Positions 55,590-64,000 of a stretch of DNA of 64,000 nt are shown piece by piece; position 1 is the first letter of the stretch; each line of letters opens with the position of its first letter. The DNA lies in contig CBDAPN010000032.1 in the NCBI GenBank assembly GCA_965198415.1, positions 992,001-1,056,000 of the forward strand. The letters run 5' to 3'. Made by a program: the position numbers and the translations under genes. The notes beneath the pieces were generated by a model that saw only the letters and a list, made by a program, of their open reading frames with translations, did no database searches and was not told the origin of the DNA. The stretch comes from Endozoicomonas sp965198415 (GTDB taxonomy: Bacteria; Pseudomonadota; Gammaproteobacteria; Pseudomonadales; Endozoicomonadaceae).

Positions 55590-55856
55590 ATGTTCAAGAA
55601 AACACAGGGCGCATCCAAAAATTCTATCATTACCTGTCCCGACTGCATGCACCACGCCATTGAGACCATGCCCCAGGATGCTTGCATCTACCTTTATGAA
55701 TGCAGAAACTGCCAAAAGCTAATCACCCCACAACAAGGCGACTGTTGTGTATTTTGCTCCCATGGCAGCCAGCCATGCCCGACCTCACAACGGGATAAAA
55801 AAGCCTACGCTCAAATGCCATCAATAACCGCAAAAACAGCCACCGCCAACCTGTGA
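55590..55856 (+). CDS. GDCCVxC domain protein
   Basis: An 88-aa Cys-rich protein with a central CPDCMHH...CRNCQKLI zinc-like site and the signature GDCCVFCSHGSQPC. This small family includes selenoprotein members; here the position is Cys. It probably binds metal; function is unknown. CAGGAG precedes the ATG. Its TGA overlaps the GTG of the next gene (GTGA), so the two are translationally coupled. Confidence 0.85.
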   Translation: MFKKTQGASKNSIITCPDCMHHAIETMPQDACIYLYECRNCQKLITPQQGDCCVFCSHGSQPCPTSQRDKKAYAQMPSITAKTATANL

Positions 55857-56332
55857 GTTATACCGCAAGGCAGGTAAAAGACTACCCGGTGAACGACCCG
55901 GTCACGGTATTCCTGAGAGACAGAGGTTTTGAGGTATCTGCCTACTATATGGGTAACACTTCTTTGCTTCTCGGTGCCCGGTTTGAACTTAACGGCTTTG
56001 AAATCGTCTACCGGGTAGACGACGACAAACTTATTATCGTGATTTACCAGCGCATCACTGCAGCGGCTAGTGGACTGAAAAACGGGTTTGCACCTTTTCT
56101 CTGGTTTGCCGAAAGGCTGGCCTATGACATTCCAGAAATTCGCTTTTTAAGAGGCAACCCGGAGGCGTTATCGACATTCAGCGACAAAGGGCTGAGCACC
56201 GCCAAGCTGTTACGGTTCTACAGCCATTTGATGGGTGGGGAGCCGGACGAAGAGCTTGGCTGGTACTGCTTTGATCTTCTAAATTACCAAACCATGCGCA
56301 GACGGTGGCGCAAGAAGCGGGAAAAAAGTTAA
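55853..56332 (+). CDS. LcrR-family (type III secretion regulator) protein
   Basis: A 159-aa protein that resembles Yersinia LcrR/Pseudomonas PcrR: FLRDRGFEVSAYYMG, LLLGARFELNGFEIVYRV, the GLKNGFAPFLWFAERL stretch, then GLSTAKLLRFYSHLMGG and ELGWYCFDLLNY. The match is from memory of LcrR and needs a profile search. LcrR-type genes normally lie in a type III secretion cluster near the V-antigen gene; none is visible here. GTG start overlapping the GDCCVxC gene by four bases. Confidence 0.6.
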   Translation: MSYTARQVKDYPVNDPVTVFLRDRGFEVSAYYMGNTSLLLGARFELNGFEIVYRVDDDKLIIVIYQRITAAASGLKNGFAPFLWFAERLAYDIPEIRFLRGNPEALSTFSDKGLSTAKLLRFYSHLMGGEPDEELGWYCFDLLNYQTMRRRWRKKREKS

Positions 56333-56390
56333 CCAATGATGGTCGTTGCCGCTACAAAAAGAGTCACTGCTAAAAAGTATTGAATTTACA

Positions 56391-56696
56391 ATGAAAGTCA
56401 GAAAAACCCTGATTTTTTCCCTTGAACAGCGTCAATCAAACGACTTGTCCCGTCATTCACTGCTCTATCGGGCTGCAAGCTGGCTGGAAAGTACCATGCG
56501 CGCCTTACAGTCCCAACGTGGAACTCAAAAAAGCACCGCAACCGTCCCGCCAAAATCCACCAAAAAGTCACTTTTCTCCACCGCCAGACAGTTTCCATTT
56601 CAGCGATGTCTAATGAAAAGCCGACAGCTCATGCCCGTTAGAGGACGATTACCGGTATGCACCAACCTAAAGCGTCCGGGCCCTTACCACTGGTAG
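56391..56696 (+). CDS. Doubtful 101-aa ORF
   Basis: An open frame from ATG 56391 that runs 13 bases into the convergent DUF481 gene. It is basic (Arg/Lys/Ser-rich), with no ribosome site and no recognised family. It fills the 350-base gap downstream of the LcrR-like gene and could be spurious. Confidence 0.2.
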   Translation: MKVRKTLIFSLEQRQSNDLSRHSLLYRAASWLESTMRALQSQRGTQKSTATVPPKSTKKSLFSTARQFPFQRCLMKSRQLMPVRGRLPVCTNLKRPGPYHW

Positions 56697-57697
56697 CCAA
56701 TGCCCATTTTTACCTGACTGTCGGTATTTTGTTTGTTGTCTGCCGGGTCGCTTTCGTAGTCCATTATGTGCGTAAGGTTCCATGTGACCTGCTTCGCTAG
56801 TCCAACTTTAATGCCCTGATTGAGATTTACCTGTGCCATGAATTTATCCATGCGAAAGAGTGTTTTGTTATTGGCAAAGTACTCAAGTCGCTGATTAAGT
56901 CGGGTGCGGTAATTGAAGGCCCAAGTCAGAGCATAATCCTGCTTCGAGTCATGGGACTCATATTTTTCCCACAGTTGGCTGATACCACCACTGACCTTAA
57001 ATGCCTCCCCCGGGGTCTCCCAGAACCGGTAACCAAGGGTACCACCAAGGGATGTGCGGGTGGTTAAGTCTTCTTCAGAGTCGTATTCCTTTTCTGCCGT
57101 GCTTTGCACAAACCAATGTTCATCAAAATAACGACTATAAGAATAACCGATGACCCACTCAGAGCTTTTAACTCCGTCGTCGTTTTCAATTTCGACGTCC
57201 CAATAGATTGCATTTTTGTTTAAATGTTGATCAACCTTCAATTTACCTTGCAGCCCAATCATAAACTCATCGTTATTTCCGGTTTTGCTGTCTAAAGTGG
57301 TGGCAAGGTTACCGCTGAGCTTCCAAGTATCGGTGCGAACGGGGGGTTTGATATGAATAGTGGCCACAGACCCGATGGTGGTAAAGAAACTTTCTTGGTT
57401 GTCGTTGTCCAGCAATGTTAAACCGTCGCTTTGGCTTTGAATGCGCCGAAGTCTGACCTCTTTTTCACCCGTCAGACTGATCCAAAATTGCTTGCTGGAA
57501 TCCAGCGTTTTCACAAAACGCCAATCCAGTTTAATAATGCCGGCATACGGGGTTTTAAGACTCAATACGCCATCTTTAAGAGCAACAATATCCCCGGTCA
57601 GTACATCGCCATTGTTCATCCAGAGCGTATCAGCACACAAAACGGCGTTGGGTAGCAAACACAGTACTCCCGTGTACTTAAAAAATCTTCGCAACAT
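56684..57697 (-). CDS. DUF481 outer-membrane beta-barrel protein
   Basis: A 337-aa protein with a signal peptide (about residues 1-21, ending VLCAD), an N-terminal domain with LWMNNGDVLTGDIVALKDG, and a C-terminal DUF481 barrel with alternating strands ending in aromatic residues (final GIGYQW, a typical outer-membrane terminus). Function is unknown. The ATG at 57697 has AGGA 11 bases upstream; the frame opens to a TTG at 57718. Confidence 0.85.
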   Translation of the reverse strand: MLRRFFKYTGVLCLLPNAVLCADTLWMNNGDVLTGDIVALKDGVLSLKTPYAGIIKLDWRFVKTLDSSKQFWISLTGEKEVRLRRIQSQSDGLTLLDNDNQESFFTTIGSVATIHIKPPVRTDTWKLSGNLATTLDSKTGNNDEFMIGLQGKLKVDQHLNKNAIYWDVEIENDDGVKSSEWVIGYSYSRYFDEHWFVQSTAEKEYDSEEDLTTRTSLGGTLGYRFWETPGEAFKVSGGISQLWEKYESHDSKQDYALTWAFNYRTRLNQRLEYFANNKTLFRMDKFMAQVNLNQGIKVGLAKQVTWNLTHIMDYESDPADNKQNTDSQVKMGIGYQW

Positions 57698-57869
57698 AGA
57701 AGGAGCATTCCTCACCAAAAAACGCCAGAATCCACAATAATTACCGGTAAATCAATGCATTCTTGTTAAGACCTTCAGCTTTCCCTATGGTTCTTTTTCC
57801 CATATCCTGAACGGGGTGTTTTGCAAAACATGCGATAAAAAGATTTGTTTAAAATATGGAGAGCCCACG

Positions 57870-58184
57870 TTGAGCGCCCCCTTTACCCCACCAGAAATCT
57901 GGTACTTACTCAGCCGGATTCCAGCTGGCTCCGTCGTCACTTATGGGCAACTGGCGGATATGGCAGGTGCGCCCGGTTATGCCCGGGTTGTTGGTAATAT
58001 TCTCAAGGAGCTGCCTGCCGGTACCGATCTGCCGTGGTATCGGGTAATCAATGGCCGGGGTGAAATCTCTTTTCCTGAGGGTTCGAGTCGCTACAACACA
58101 CAAAAACTCCGCCTCAAGCAAGAAGGTATTGTAATGGTTGGCAATAAAATCGACCTGAAAAATTATCAATGGAATGGAGAGTAA
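57870..58184 (+). CDS. Alkyltransferase-like protein (ATL)
   Basis: A 104-aa member of the MGMT family. The active-site motif PCHRV is PWYRV here (Trp56 in place of the alkyl-accepting Cys), so it cannot repair by alkyl transfer. As in E. coli Atl it should bind O6-alkylguanine and flag it for excision repair. The Arg finger (Arg39 in YARVVG) and the DNA-binding helix (TYGQLADMAGAP) are kept. The best start is a TTG at 57870 with GGAGAG about 9 bases upstream; the frame opens at 57816. Confidence 0.88.
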   Translation: MSAPFTPPEIWYLLSRIPAGSVVTYGQLADMAGAPGYARVVGNILKELPAGTDLPWYRVINGRGEISFPEGSSRYNTQKLRLKQEGIVMVGNKIDLKNYQWNGE

Positions 58185-58188
58185 CGCC

Positions 58189-58401
58189 ATGGATGACGCA
58201 CCGGAAGATATTGCTCTGGCGGTAGAAATTATCCGCCAGCTTGAAAACCTTGATTACTCCCGGGAGAGCATTCTCAAGGCAATGGTCCATATCTGTAACG
58301 ATACGCTAAATAAACTGCCGGACAACGGCCCTCGGGCATACTGGCGGCAGCAGCTGATTACCGAACTGATGGCTCAGGACAGGCCTTCACGCGCTAACTG
58401 A
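58189..58401 (+). CDS. Uncharacterised 70-aa protein
   Basis: A small acidic helical protein (EDIALAVEIIRQLENLDY). GGAGAG precedes the ATG at 58189, and it starts 4 bases after the ATL stop, so the two are probably co-transcribed. I do not recognise the family. Confidence 0.6.
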   Translation: MDDAPEDIALAVEIIRQLENLDYSRESILKAMVHICNDTLNKLPDNGPRAYWRQQLITELMAQDRPSRAN

Positions 58402-58412
58402 CAGCTGTTGCA

Positions 58413-59945
58413 TTAATTATTAAGCAGCCGTCGAACATGCGTCACTAGCCAAATAACAGGCAATCCCAGCAGTGCTGAACCAATGAAAAACGCCGGATAG
58501 CCCAAGGCATCCACAAAAGTACCGGAATACCCCGCCAGCAACTTGGGCAGCAGCGTCATCAAAGAGCTGAAAATCGCATATTGCATGGCCGTAAAGTTAC
58601 GGTTAGTCAGACTGGACAAAAAAGCAATGAACGCCGCCGATGCCAGCCCGCCACTAAGATTATCCGCCGCAATAACCATGCTCAGATAAACAGCAGAAGG
58701 TTCAAGATTAGCCAGCAGAGCAAAAAGCACATTAGAGGTTGCAGCCAGCAAGGCGCCAAGCCAGAGAATTCGCACCACGCCAAAACGCAGCGTCAGAATG
58801 CCACCAAGAAATCCGCCGGTAATGGTCATCACCAAGCCAAAGGTTTTGGTAATGGTAGCAATCTGCTCTTTGGTGTAACCCATATCATTATAAAAGACAT
58901 TGGAGATGGTTCCCATAACCACGTCGGCTATACGATAGGTGCCCACCAATAGCAAAATATAAGCAGCCGCTTTGCCGTAACGATGAAAAAAATCAGCAAA
59001 CGGGGCAATGTAAGTTTCCTGCAACATTCGCTCTGGCGTCAGGCGTGCTTTTACTAATAGCCATGCACAAAGCATCGCCGCCAGCACACTGCCAGTAAAG
59101 CGCAAAGTACCGGCCAAAAAACTGCCCAGTGGGCTAGAGAGCCCCACCGTAACCAGTAAATCTTGTAAGGCATCAATCACAGTGGCTAACTGAGTAAATG
59201 TGATGGCAAAGGCAGCGGCAGCAAGGATAAACAGCAGTAAAAAACGCAGGTAGTCCGTGGTGCTGTGGTGCGATTCGTTGCTGCGAGAGGTGTCTGGTTC
59301 AGCAACCAGCAGTGTGGTGGTAATGCCAATCAACATAAAGCCAGCCATGGCGCGATAAGCCAAGGCCCAAGCTTGATAGTCGTACTGACCATCTTCACCA
59401 ATAGAGAACAAACTTGCCAAAGCGAGGGTACCGGCCCCGGCAACCAACATGCCAATGCGATAACCGGCAATGTAAGCGGAGGACATCATCGCCTGTAAGT
59501 CGTCATCCGCAGCTTCGATACGATAAGCGTCAATCACAATATCCTGAGTGGCGGAGGAAAAACCCAGCAATACCGCTCCTACGGCAACCCAGAACAAACC
59601 ATCCTGAGGGTCATTCGCTGCCATAAACAACAACGCACCAACAATGGCCAGCTGTGATAACAGCAACCATGAACGACGACGGCCAAGTACTCGCAGCAAC
59701 GGCAATGGAATGCGGTCAACCAACGGCGCCCAGACAAACTTGAAGGAGTAGCCAAGTGCAGCCCAACTGAAAAAAGTTACGGCACTGCGCTCAACACCGG
59801 CTTCACGAAGCCACAGCGACAGGCTGCTAAAGATGAGCAGAATGGGCAGCCCGGCGGAAAATCCGAGGAAGAGCAAGGCGATGACCCGGCGGTTAAAAAA
59901 ACTGTTGCAGGCATCTGTCCAGCTCGTTGGTGAATCGGTACCCAT
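58413..59945 (-). CDS. ampG: AmpG family muropeptide permease
   Basis: A 510-aa MFS-fold transporter with 12-14 helices. AmpG imports anhydromuropeptides for murein recycling. Signatures include FSAGLPILLIFSSLSLWLRE near the N-terminus, WAPLVDRIPLP, GRRRSWLLLSQLAIV, SATQDIVIDAYRIE and AADNLSGGLASAAFIAFLS. The ATG at 59945 has GGAG about 9 bases upstream; upstream in-frame codons to 59987 include a GTG. Confidence 0.92.
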   Translation of the reverse strand: MGTDSPTSWTDACNSFFNRRVIALLFLGFSAGLPILLIFSSLSLWLREAGVERSAVTFFSWAALGYSFKFVWAPLVDRIPLPLLRVLGRRRSWLLLSQLAIVGALLFMAANDPQDGLFWVAVGAVLLGFSSATQDIVIDAYRIEAADDDLQAMMSSAYIAGYRIGMLVAGAGTLALASLFSIGEDGQYDYQAWALAYRAMAGFMLIGITTTLLVAEPDTSRSNESHHSTTDYLRFLLLFILAAAAFAITFTQLATVIDALQDLLVTVGLSSPLGSFLAGTLRFTGSVLAAMLCAWLLVKARLTPERMLQETYIAPFADFFHRYGKAAAYILLLVGTYRIADVVMGTISNVFYNDMGYTKEQIATITKTFGLVMTITGGFLGGILTLRFGVVRILWLGALLAATSNVLFALLANLEPSAVYLSMVIAADNLSGGLASAAFIAFLSSLTNRNFTAMQYAIFSSLMTLLPKLLAGYSGTFVDALGYPAFFIGSALLGLPVIWLVTHVRRLLNN

Positions 59946-60108
59946 TCCATTTGCTCCAGCCATAAATTCAGCAAAAAAAAACGCCACAAATGAGCGCTTG
60001 TGGCGGTTCGTCTCGTTTCCACAGCCTGAGCTGGCAGGCTGTGAGCAGGATGTGCCTGCCCATATTCTTTAGCGTGTTTTGGTTTTGAACGCGCTTAGCG
60101 GGCAAAGA

Positions 60109-60594
60109 TTAGTCCCTGAAATTACTGTACTGCAACGGCATATCCAGATCGGCTTCTCTGAGCAGAGCGATGGCGGTCTGTAAATCGTCTCGTTTCTTAC
60201 CGGTAACCCGCACCTGATCGCCCTGAATGGCCGCCTGAACTTTGAGTTTGGCGTCTTTAATCATCTTCACGATTTTTTTTGCGAGCTCTTTATCCAGCCC
60301 CTGACGTACGACTACTTCCTGTTTAACTTGTTTGCCGGACCCGTAGTGATCTTTTACCTCGAGACACTTCACATCTATTTTGCGCTTGACCATCTTGGTT
60401 TTTAACATCTCAACCATTTGGGTCAACTGAAAATCGGCGTCGGCGGTGAGGATGACCTGCTTATCACCGCTTTTTTCAAAATTGGCATCAACGCCTCGGA
60501 AATCGTATCGGGTGGTCAGTTCACGGTTCGCCTGATCCACCGAGTTAGCCAGTTCATGCATATCAACTTCAGACACAATATCGAAAGAGGGCAT
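60109..60594 (-). CDS. yajQ: YajQ family nucleotide-binding protein
   Basis: A 161-aa protein, MPSFDIVSEVDMHELANSVDQ, with the double ferredoxin-like fold of YajQ (ELTTRYDFRGVDANFE; VKDHYGSGKQVKQEV; IQGDQVRVTGKKRDDLQ). Family members bind cyclic di-GMP or nucleic acids. AAGGAG precedes the ATG at 60594, which fixes the start over 60648. Confidence 0.95.
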   Translation of the reverse strand: MPSFDIVSEVDMHELANSVDQANRELTTRYDFRGVDANFEKSGDKQVILTADADFQLTQMVEMLKTKMVKRKIDVKCLEVKDHYGSGKQVKQEVVVRQGLDKELAKKIVKMIKDAKLKVQAAIQGDQVRVTGKKRDDLQTAIALLREADLDMPLQYSNFRD

Positions 60595-60842
60595 AGTGAG
60601 AGTTCTCCTTGGGAAATCGAATAATCTATTGTATCCGAGAACCCACAAAAGAAATCAATATGAAGAACGCTTTTCTGCTGCACTGGCCACTGGCGCAGAT
60701 AAACCGTTAATACCCACTCGCAAAAAGTCGTCTTGCGAGGCATCTCATCCATGGCAGCGCTGTTAACTCAATAGTCAGAAACTGATCTTGCGCCCAGCTT
60801 TCAGCTCCCTACAATGGTCTCCTGAATTACAGGGGTGAGATC

Positions 60843-62582
60843 ATGAAAGGTCAGGCTGATATTTCTACCAACGCAATGGATATTAACCGCATTCGCCAGC
60901 AGTTCCCCCTGCTGGCGAGCACTGCCCATGGCCAGCCTCTGGTCTATCTCGACAACGCTGCCACCACGCAAAAGCCCTTGTCCGTGATTAAAGCGGTAGA
61001 TCATTATTACCGGGCGCAAAATGCCAATGTGCATCGGGCGGCACACTATCTTAGCGCCTGCACTACGCACGCCTTTGAAGCGGCCCGGGAGACGGTCCGC
61101 CGCTTTATTAATGCTCGCTTTGACCAAGAAATTATCTGGACCCGTGGTGCCACCGAGGCCATTAATCTCGTTGCCAATAGCTGGGGGCGCAGTGTGCTCA
61201 ATGCGGGGGATGAGATTATTCTGAGCCGCCTTGAGCACCACGCTAACATTGTCCCCTGGCAACTGGTGGCTCAAACCGTTGGCGCCACCATCAAAGTGGC
61301 GGAGCTGGATAGCGAGGGCAACCTCAACCTGCAACATTTCAAAACGCTACTCAGCAAAAAAACCAAACTGGTGGCCATCGCCCATGCGTCCAACGCAATC
61401 GGCACAATATTACCAGTTAAAACCGTGATCGAACTGGCCCACGAGGCAGGTGCACTGGTGTTGGTCGATGGCTCGCAAGCCGTAGCCCATGAGCCGGTAG
61501 ATGTTCAGGCGTTAGACGCCGACTTTTATGTGTTCTCCGGGCATAAGGTCTACGGTCCCACCGGTATTGGTATTCTTTATGGGCGCAAAGCGCTGCTAGA
61601 GTCCATGCCCCCATGGCAAGCTGGTGGTGAGATGGTTGAACGAGTGAGTTTTTCCGGTACCCGATTTAACAGCCTGCCATTCAAGTTTGAGGCAGGAACC
61701 CCCAACATAGCCGGAGCCATCGGCTTAAGTAAGGCGTTAGAATTTCTGTCTGCTATCGACCCTACAACGTTACAAGCCCATGAAAATGAGCTGCGACAAC
61801 AGACAGAGCAGGGTTTAAAGCAGATAAAAGGCGTTCGTCTTATTGGTCAGGCGCAGAGAAAGGCACCCGTCGTATCCTTTGTTTCTACTGTTATCCACAA
61901 TCAGGATCTCGGGCTAATGCTAGACCAACAAGGCATCGCGGTGCGGATTGGTCACCACTGCGCCATGCCGTTGATGGAAGGGCTCGGTCTTAGCGGCACG
62001 GTGCGCGCCTCTTTCGCCCTTTACAATGCACAGGCAGAGGTTACAACTTTTCTTGAGGCCATGGAAAAGTTGCACCACTCGCCTATCTATAAAGGTGATT
62101 TTGCTGACGATGCTGCTAAAAAGCCAGTAAACCCAAACTCTACCCGTGCCGATTTACCCGCGATGTTCCGCCAGTCAACACCCAGCCTTGCCACGGTCTC
62201 ATCTCGCCTGAATGGGCAGCCCGGCTGGCAGGAGCGATATCGTCAAATCATGCTATTGGGAAAAGAGCTGCCAGTGCTCGAATTGAAGGACGACAATGCG
62301 CGCCTACACGGCTGTGAAAGCAGTGTCTGGCTGCATTACCATTATGACGATAACACCATGCGGTTGTTTTTTATTGCAGATTCCGATGCCAGGGTCATAC
62401 GCGGTCTGATTGCCATAGTTCTGGCTGTTTTCAGTGGGAAAACCCCAAAAGAAATTCAGGGCGAGAATATTGAGCAATGGTTTCGCGAGCTGGATCTGTT
62501 TAACCACCTAAGCCCTTCCCGGGGTAACGGGCTCAAAGCGATTGTTAAAGAAATTCAGGCTATAGCCCATCGTTATCAGTGA
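60843..62582 (+). CDS. Cysteine desulfurase SufS fused to SufE
   Basis: A 579-aa fusion. Residues about 12-410 are a group II cysteine desulfurase (YLDNAATTQKP, PLP lysine Lys235 in SGHKVYGPTG, active Cys373 in RIGHHCAMP). Residues about 440-579 are SufE-like (RYRQIMLLGKELP, acceptor Cys491 in LHGCESSVWL, FSGKTPKEI). SufS removes sulfur from cysteine and SufE relays it to the Fe-S scaffold. The fusion puts donor and acceptor in one chain. GGGGTGAG precedes the ATG. No other suf or csd gene is adjacent. Confidence 0.92.
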   Translation: MKGQADISTNAMDINRIRQQFPLLASTAHGQPLVYLDNAATTQKPLSVIKAVDHYYRAQNANVHRAAHYLSACTTHAFEAARETVRRFINARFDQEIIWTRGATEAINLVANSWGRSVLNAGDEIILSRLEHHANIVPWQLVAQTVGATIKVAELDSEGNLNLQHFKTLLSKKTKLVAIAHASNAIGTILPVKTVIELAHEAGALVLVDGSQAVAHEPVDVQALDADFYVFSGHKVYGPTGIGILYGRKALLESMPPWQAGGEMVERVSFSGTRFNSLPFKFEAGTPNIAGAIGLSKALEFLSAIDPTTLQAHENELRQQTEQGLKQIKGVRLIGQAQRKAPVVSFVSTVIHNQDLGLMLDQQGIAVRIGHHCAMPLMEGLGLSGTVRASFALYNAQAEVTTFLEAMEKLHHSPIYKGDFADDAAKKPVNPNSTRADLPAMFRQSTPSLATVSSRLNGQPGWQERYRQIMLLGKELPVLELKDDNARLHGCESSVWLHYHYDDNTMRLFFIADSDARVIRGLIAIVLAVFSGKTPKEIQGENIEQWFRELDLFNHLSPSRGNGLKAIVKEIQAIAHRYQ

Positions 62583-62668
62583 AAGTCAGTTATTGATATT
62601 GCCCGCTAACTTAAAATTAAAAACTACTATCGTCGTTAAAAAGCTTTAATAAATATAGCGTCAGGGAA

Positions 62669-63037
62669 CTATCGCTCACCAAGTACCTCAAACTCGTCTT
62701 CTTCAAGCCGCGCTTTGCCATCGGCTTGCAGTTTCCAAAGTTCTCTGTGCACGACGCCATGCGCTTTGTTCATGGTCCAATCGGCTGTCAGGATATAACC
62801 GTCGCCTTCGGCATGCCACTTTACGTTGGTGTAATCCACGTTGGCGAAACCGTCATCAATAATTTTTTGCCAGAATGCCTGTATCTCCTCACGACCCTTA
62901 AAAGTGCCAAACGGCTTGGCGGTCATTGTTGCGTTTTCTGCATACTGCTGTGCACATCCGGCTGCATTGTGTTGGTTAAATGCTTCTTGCCATGCAGCAA
63001 TCCCTGCTTTGCAGGTATTGAGAATCTCTTCAGCCAT
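62669..63037 (-). CDS. SnoaL/NTF2-like fold protein
   Basis: A 122-aa cone-shaped-fold protein (AWQEAFNQHNAAGCAQQYAEN, FGTFKGREEIQAFWQKII, and a last strand RLEEDEFEVLG). It is a broad superfamily of small-molecule binders or isomerases, and the substrate is not predictable. It converges with the SufS-SufE gene. Confidence 0.8.
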   Translation of the reverse strand: MAEEILNTCKAGIAAWQEAFNQHNAAGCAQQYAENATMTAKPFGTFKGREEIQAFWQKIIDDGFANVDYTNVKWHAEGDGYILTADWTMNKAHGVVHRELWKLQADGKARLEEDEFEVLGER

Positions 63038-63580
63038 TACTCATTTCCTGTGTTGCTACCTATTCAATGTGATTACTATTTTAGACCAATAACTGACCAT
63101 CATCGTTTATTTATCGAGTAACGGTTTTCCGTGTGGTCTTTTTTCAGCATCACCCACCAGCGTGCTAAGCGCTCATAACCATTCAGTTTCCGTTAATTCT
63201 CGTATACCAAACATACCGAAGCCAACTGTCAGAGGCAGCCATCAAACCACGGTTGAGGCGTTATAAACGGCTGTTCTGACATCAAAACCGGAGGTCTTAC
63301 AATCTCTGGGATAAATTTGCAAATTTACTGCGAATATTGCGTATTAGGTGGCTGATCATATGAAACCCTTGTTGCTGACCATTTGCCCCGCAGCGCTCAA
63401 GCCGCCTCCCGCAAGCAATCCGTTACACTTTTCTTAGTACCTGATGTGTAAAATGCACATCGTCATGTGATTCGCTGCTGTTTATTTTTCTTATCTTTTG
63501 TTGGCTTATTGGGCTGCACTAACTATTTTGGATATTAGTGCAAGTAGCTGTAATTATTGACATCGAAAAAGGGCTTGCCT
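63038..63580. other. Intergenic region, divergent genes
   Basis: About 540 bases upstream of both the SnoaL-like gene and the TehA-like gene. I see no ORF with a ribosome site and no recognised operator. Confidence 0.4.
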
Positions 63581-64000
63581 ATGAATCCTTCCGGTTTTGT
63601 CGTGCGTCTCAGAAAGGTTCCTACACCTCTTGGAGGCTTGGCTCTTGGTATTGCCAGCTTGGGCAGTCTTTGGGCTTTTGTCCTTCCACAATACGCCGGC
63701 TCATTAAAGCTGCTCTCTGCTTTGGTCGCAATGGCGCTGGTGTTGGCCATTGCTCTGAAGTTTGTCCTTAACCCTTTCCTCATTCGTGAGGACTTGACGC
63801 ATCCGGTCGTCAGTAGCGTCATGCCGACGTGTGCTATGGCGACCATGGTGATTGCACAATCACTACTGATGGTTATGCCAACGTTTGCAAAAACGTTGTG
63901 GCTCTTTGCGGTTTTTATGCATCTTGTGTTATTTGCGGGTTTTGCCGTATACCGAATCAAAGACTTCCAGTGGCCCCATATGGTTCCCAGCTGGTTTGTA
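63581..64000 (+). CDS. TehA/SLAC1-type (TDT) transporter, N-terminal part (cut by window edge)
   Basis: 140 codons are visible, starting MNPSGFVVRLRKVPTPLGG and open to the window end. VPTPLGGLALGIASLG, HPVVSSVMPTCAMATMVIAQ and WPHMVPSWFV match tellurite-resistance/dicarboxylate transporters of the TehA/SLAC1 family, which conduct anions through a five-helix-pair channel. AAGGG precedes the ATG. About half of the protein is missing. Confidence 0.85.
   Translation, partial: MNPSGFVVRLRKVPTPLGGLALGIASLGSLWAFVLPQYAGSLKLLSALVAMALVLAIALKFVLNPFLIREDLTHPVVSSVMPTCAMATMVIAQSLLMVMPTFAKTLWLFAVFMHLVLFAGFAVYRIKDFQWPHMVPSWFV

Overview
The window looks like chromosomal DNA of a free-living or host-associated marine gammaproteobacterium. 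The evidence is the gene content and order: rpsU-yqeY-dnaG-rpoD with divergent tsaD, rpsO-pnp, tsaD-folB-folK, ackA-pta, dsbA-dsbB, erpA next to a bactofilin, and AmpG next to YajQ. Base composition is moderate. Together with runs of lineage-specific proteins, this fits the Oceanospirillales/Endozoicomonas area; that placement is inference from gene style, not a measured result. I saw no rRNA, tRNA, CRISPR array, transposase or prophage.

Layout. 1-8.5 kb: the 3' end of glgA, a DUF2726 protein, cspD, lactate dehydrogenase, a 14-bp minisatellite, erpA, bactofilin, a CDP-alcohol phosphatidyltransferase with a secreted tyrosine-phosphatase-like enzyme, and adhP. 8.6-20.6 kb: a YlqF GTPase, dsbA-dsbB, a frameshifted Gate-domain membrane protein, a MEKHLA protein, prfC, a frameshifted secreted repeat protein, galU, ribH, bioA, a QueD-like protein and a DUF2061 gene behind a Fur-like palindrome. 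20.7-26.5 kb: a lineage-specific cluster of paralogous bilobed-hydrophobic proteins. It has been tandemly duplicated with nested breakpoints and has left truncated copies, a start-codon-less remnant and a chimeric mini-ORF. 26.4-30.6 kb: an RND efflux adaptor and a permease that carries a one-base frameshift.

30.7-34.1 kb: an acetylornithine/succinylornithine-type aminotransferase, an M20 hydrolase and a DUF1338 dioxygenase-like enzyme, probably one catabolic set. 34.3-45.4 kb: conserved housekeeping (pnp, rpsO, rpoD, dnaG, yqeY, rpsU, tsaD, folB, folK). 45.4-51.6 kb: LrgB/LrgA, HemJ, a 1000-residue protein with a PI-PLC-like domain and several glycine-rich membrane segments, and a DUF805 protein. 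51.8-64 kb: ackA-pta, a GDCCVxC protein overlapping an LcrR-like (type III secretion regulator family) gene, a DUF481 outer-membrane protein, an alkyltransferase-like protein, ampG, yajQ, a SufS-SufE fusion, a SnoaL-like protein and the start of a TehA/SLAC1-type transporter.

Three genes carry indels whose size exactly restores the frame: 1 base in a C run, 1 base in a T run, and 5 bases inside a 42-nt repeat. The first two are the kind of change that a sequencing error also produces. The least explained parts of the window are the duplicated paralog cluster, the PI-PLC-like membrane protein and the orphan LcrR homolog. Their shared look (polar N-terminus plus bilobed hydrophobic segments) would suit secreted effectors that insert into host membranes, but this is a hypothesis only.
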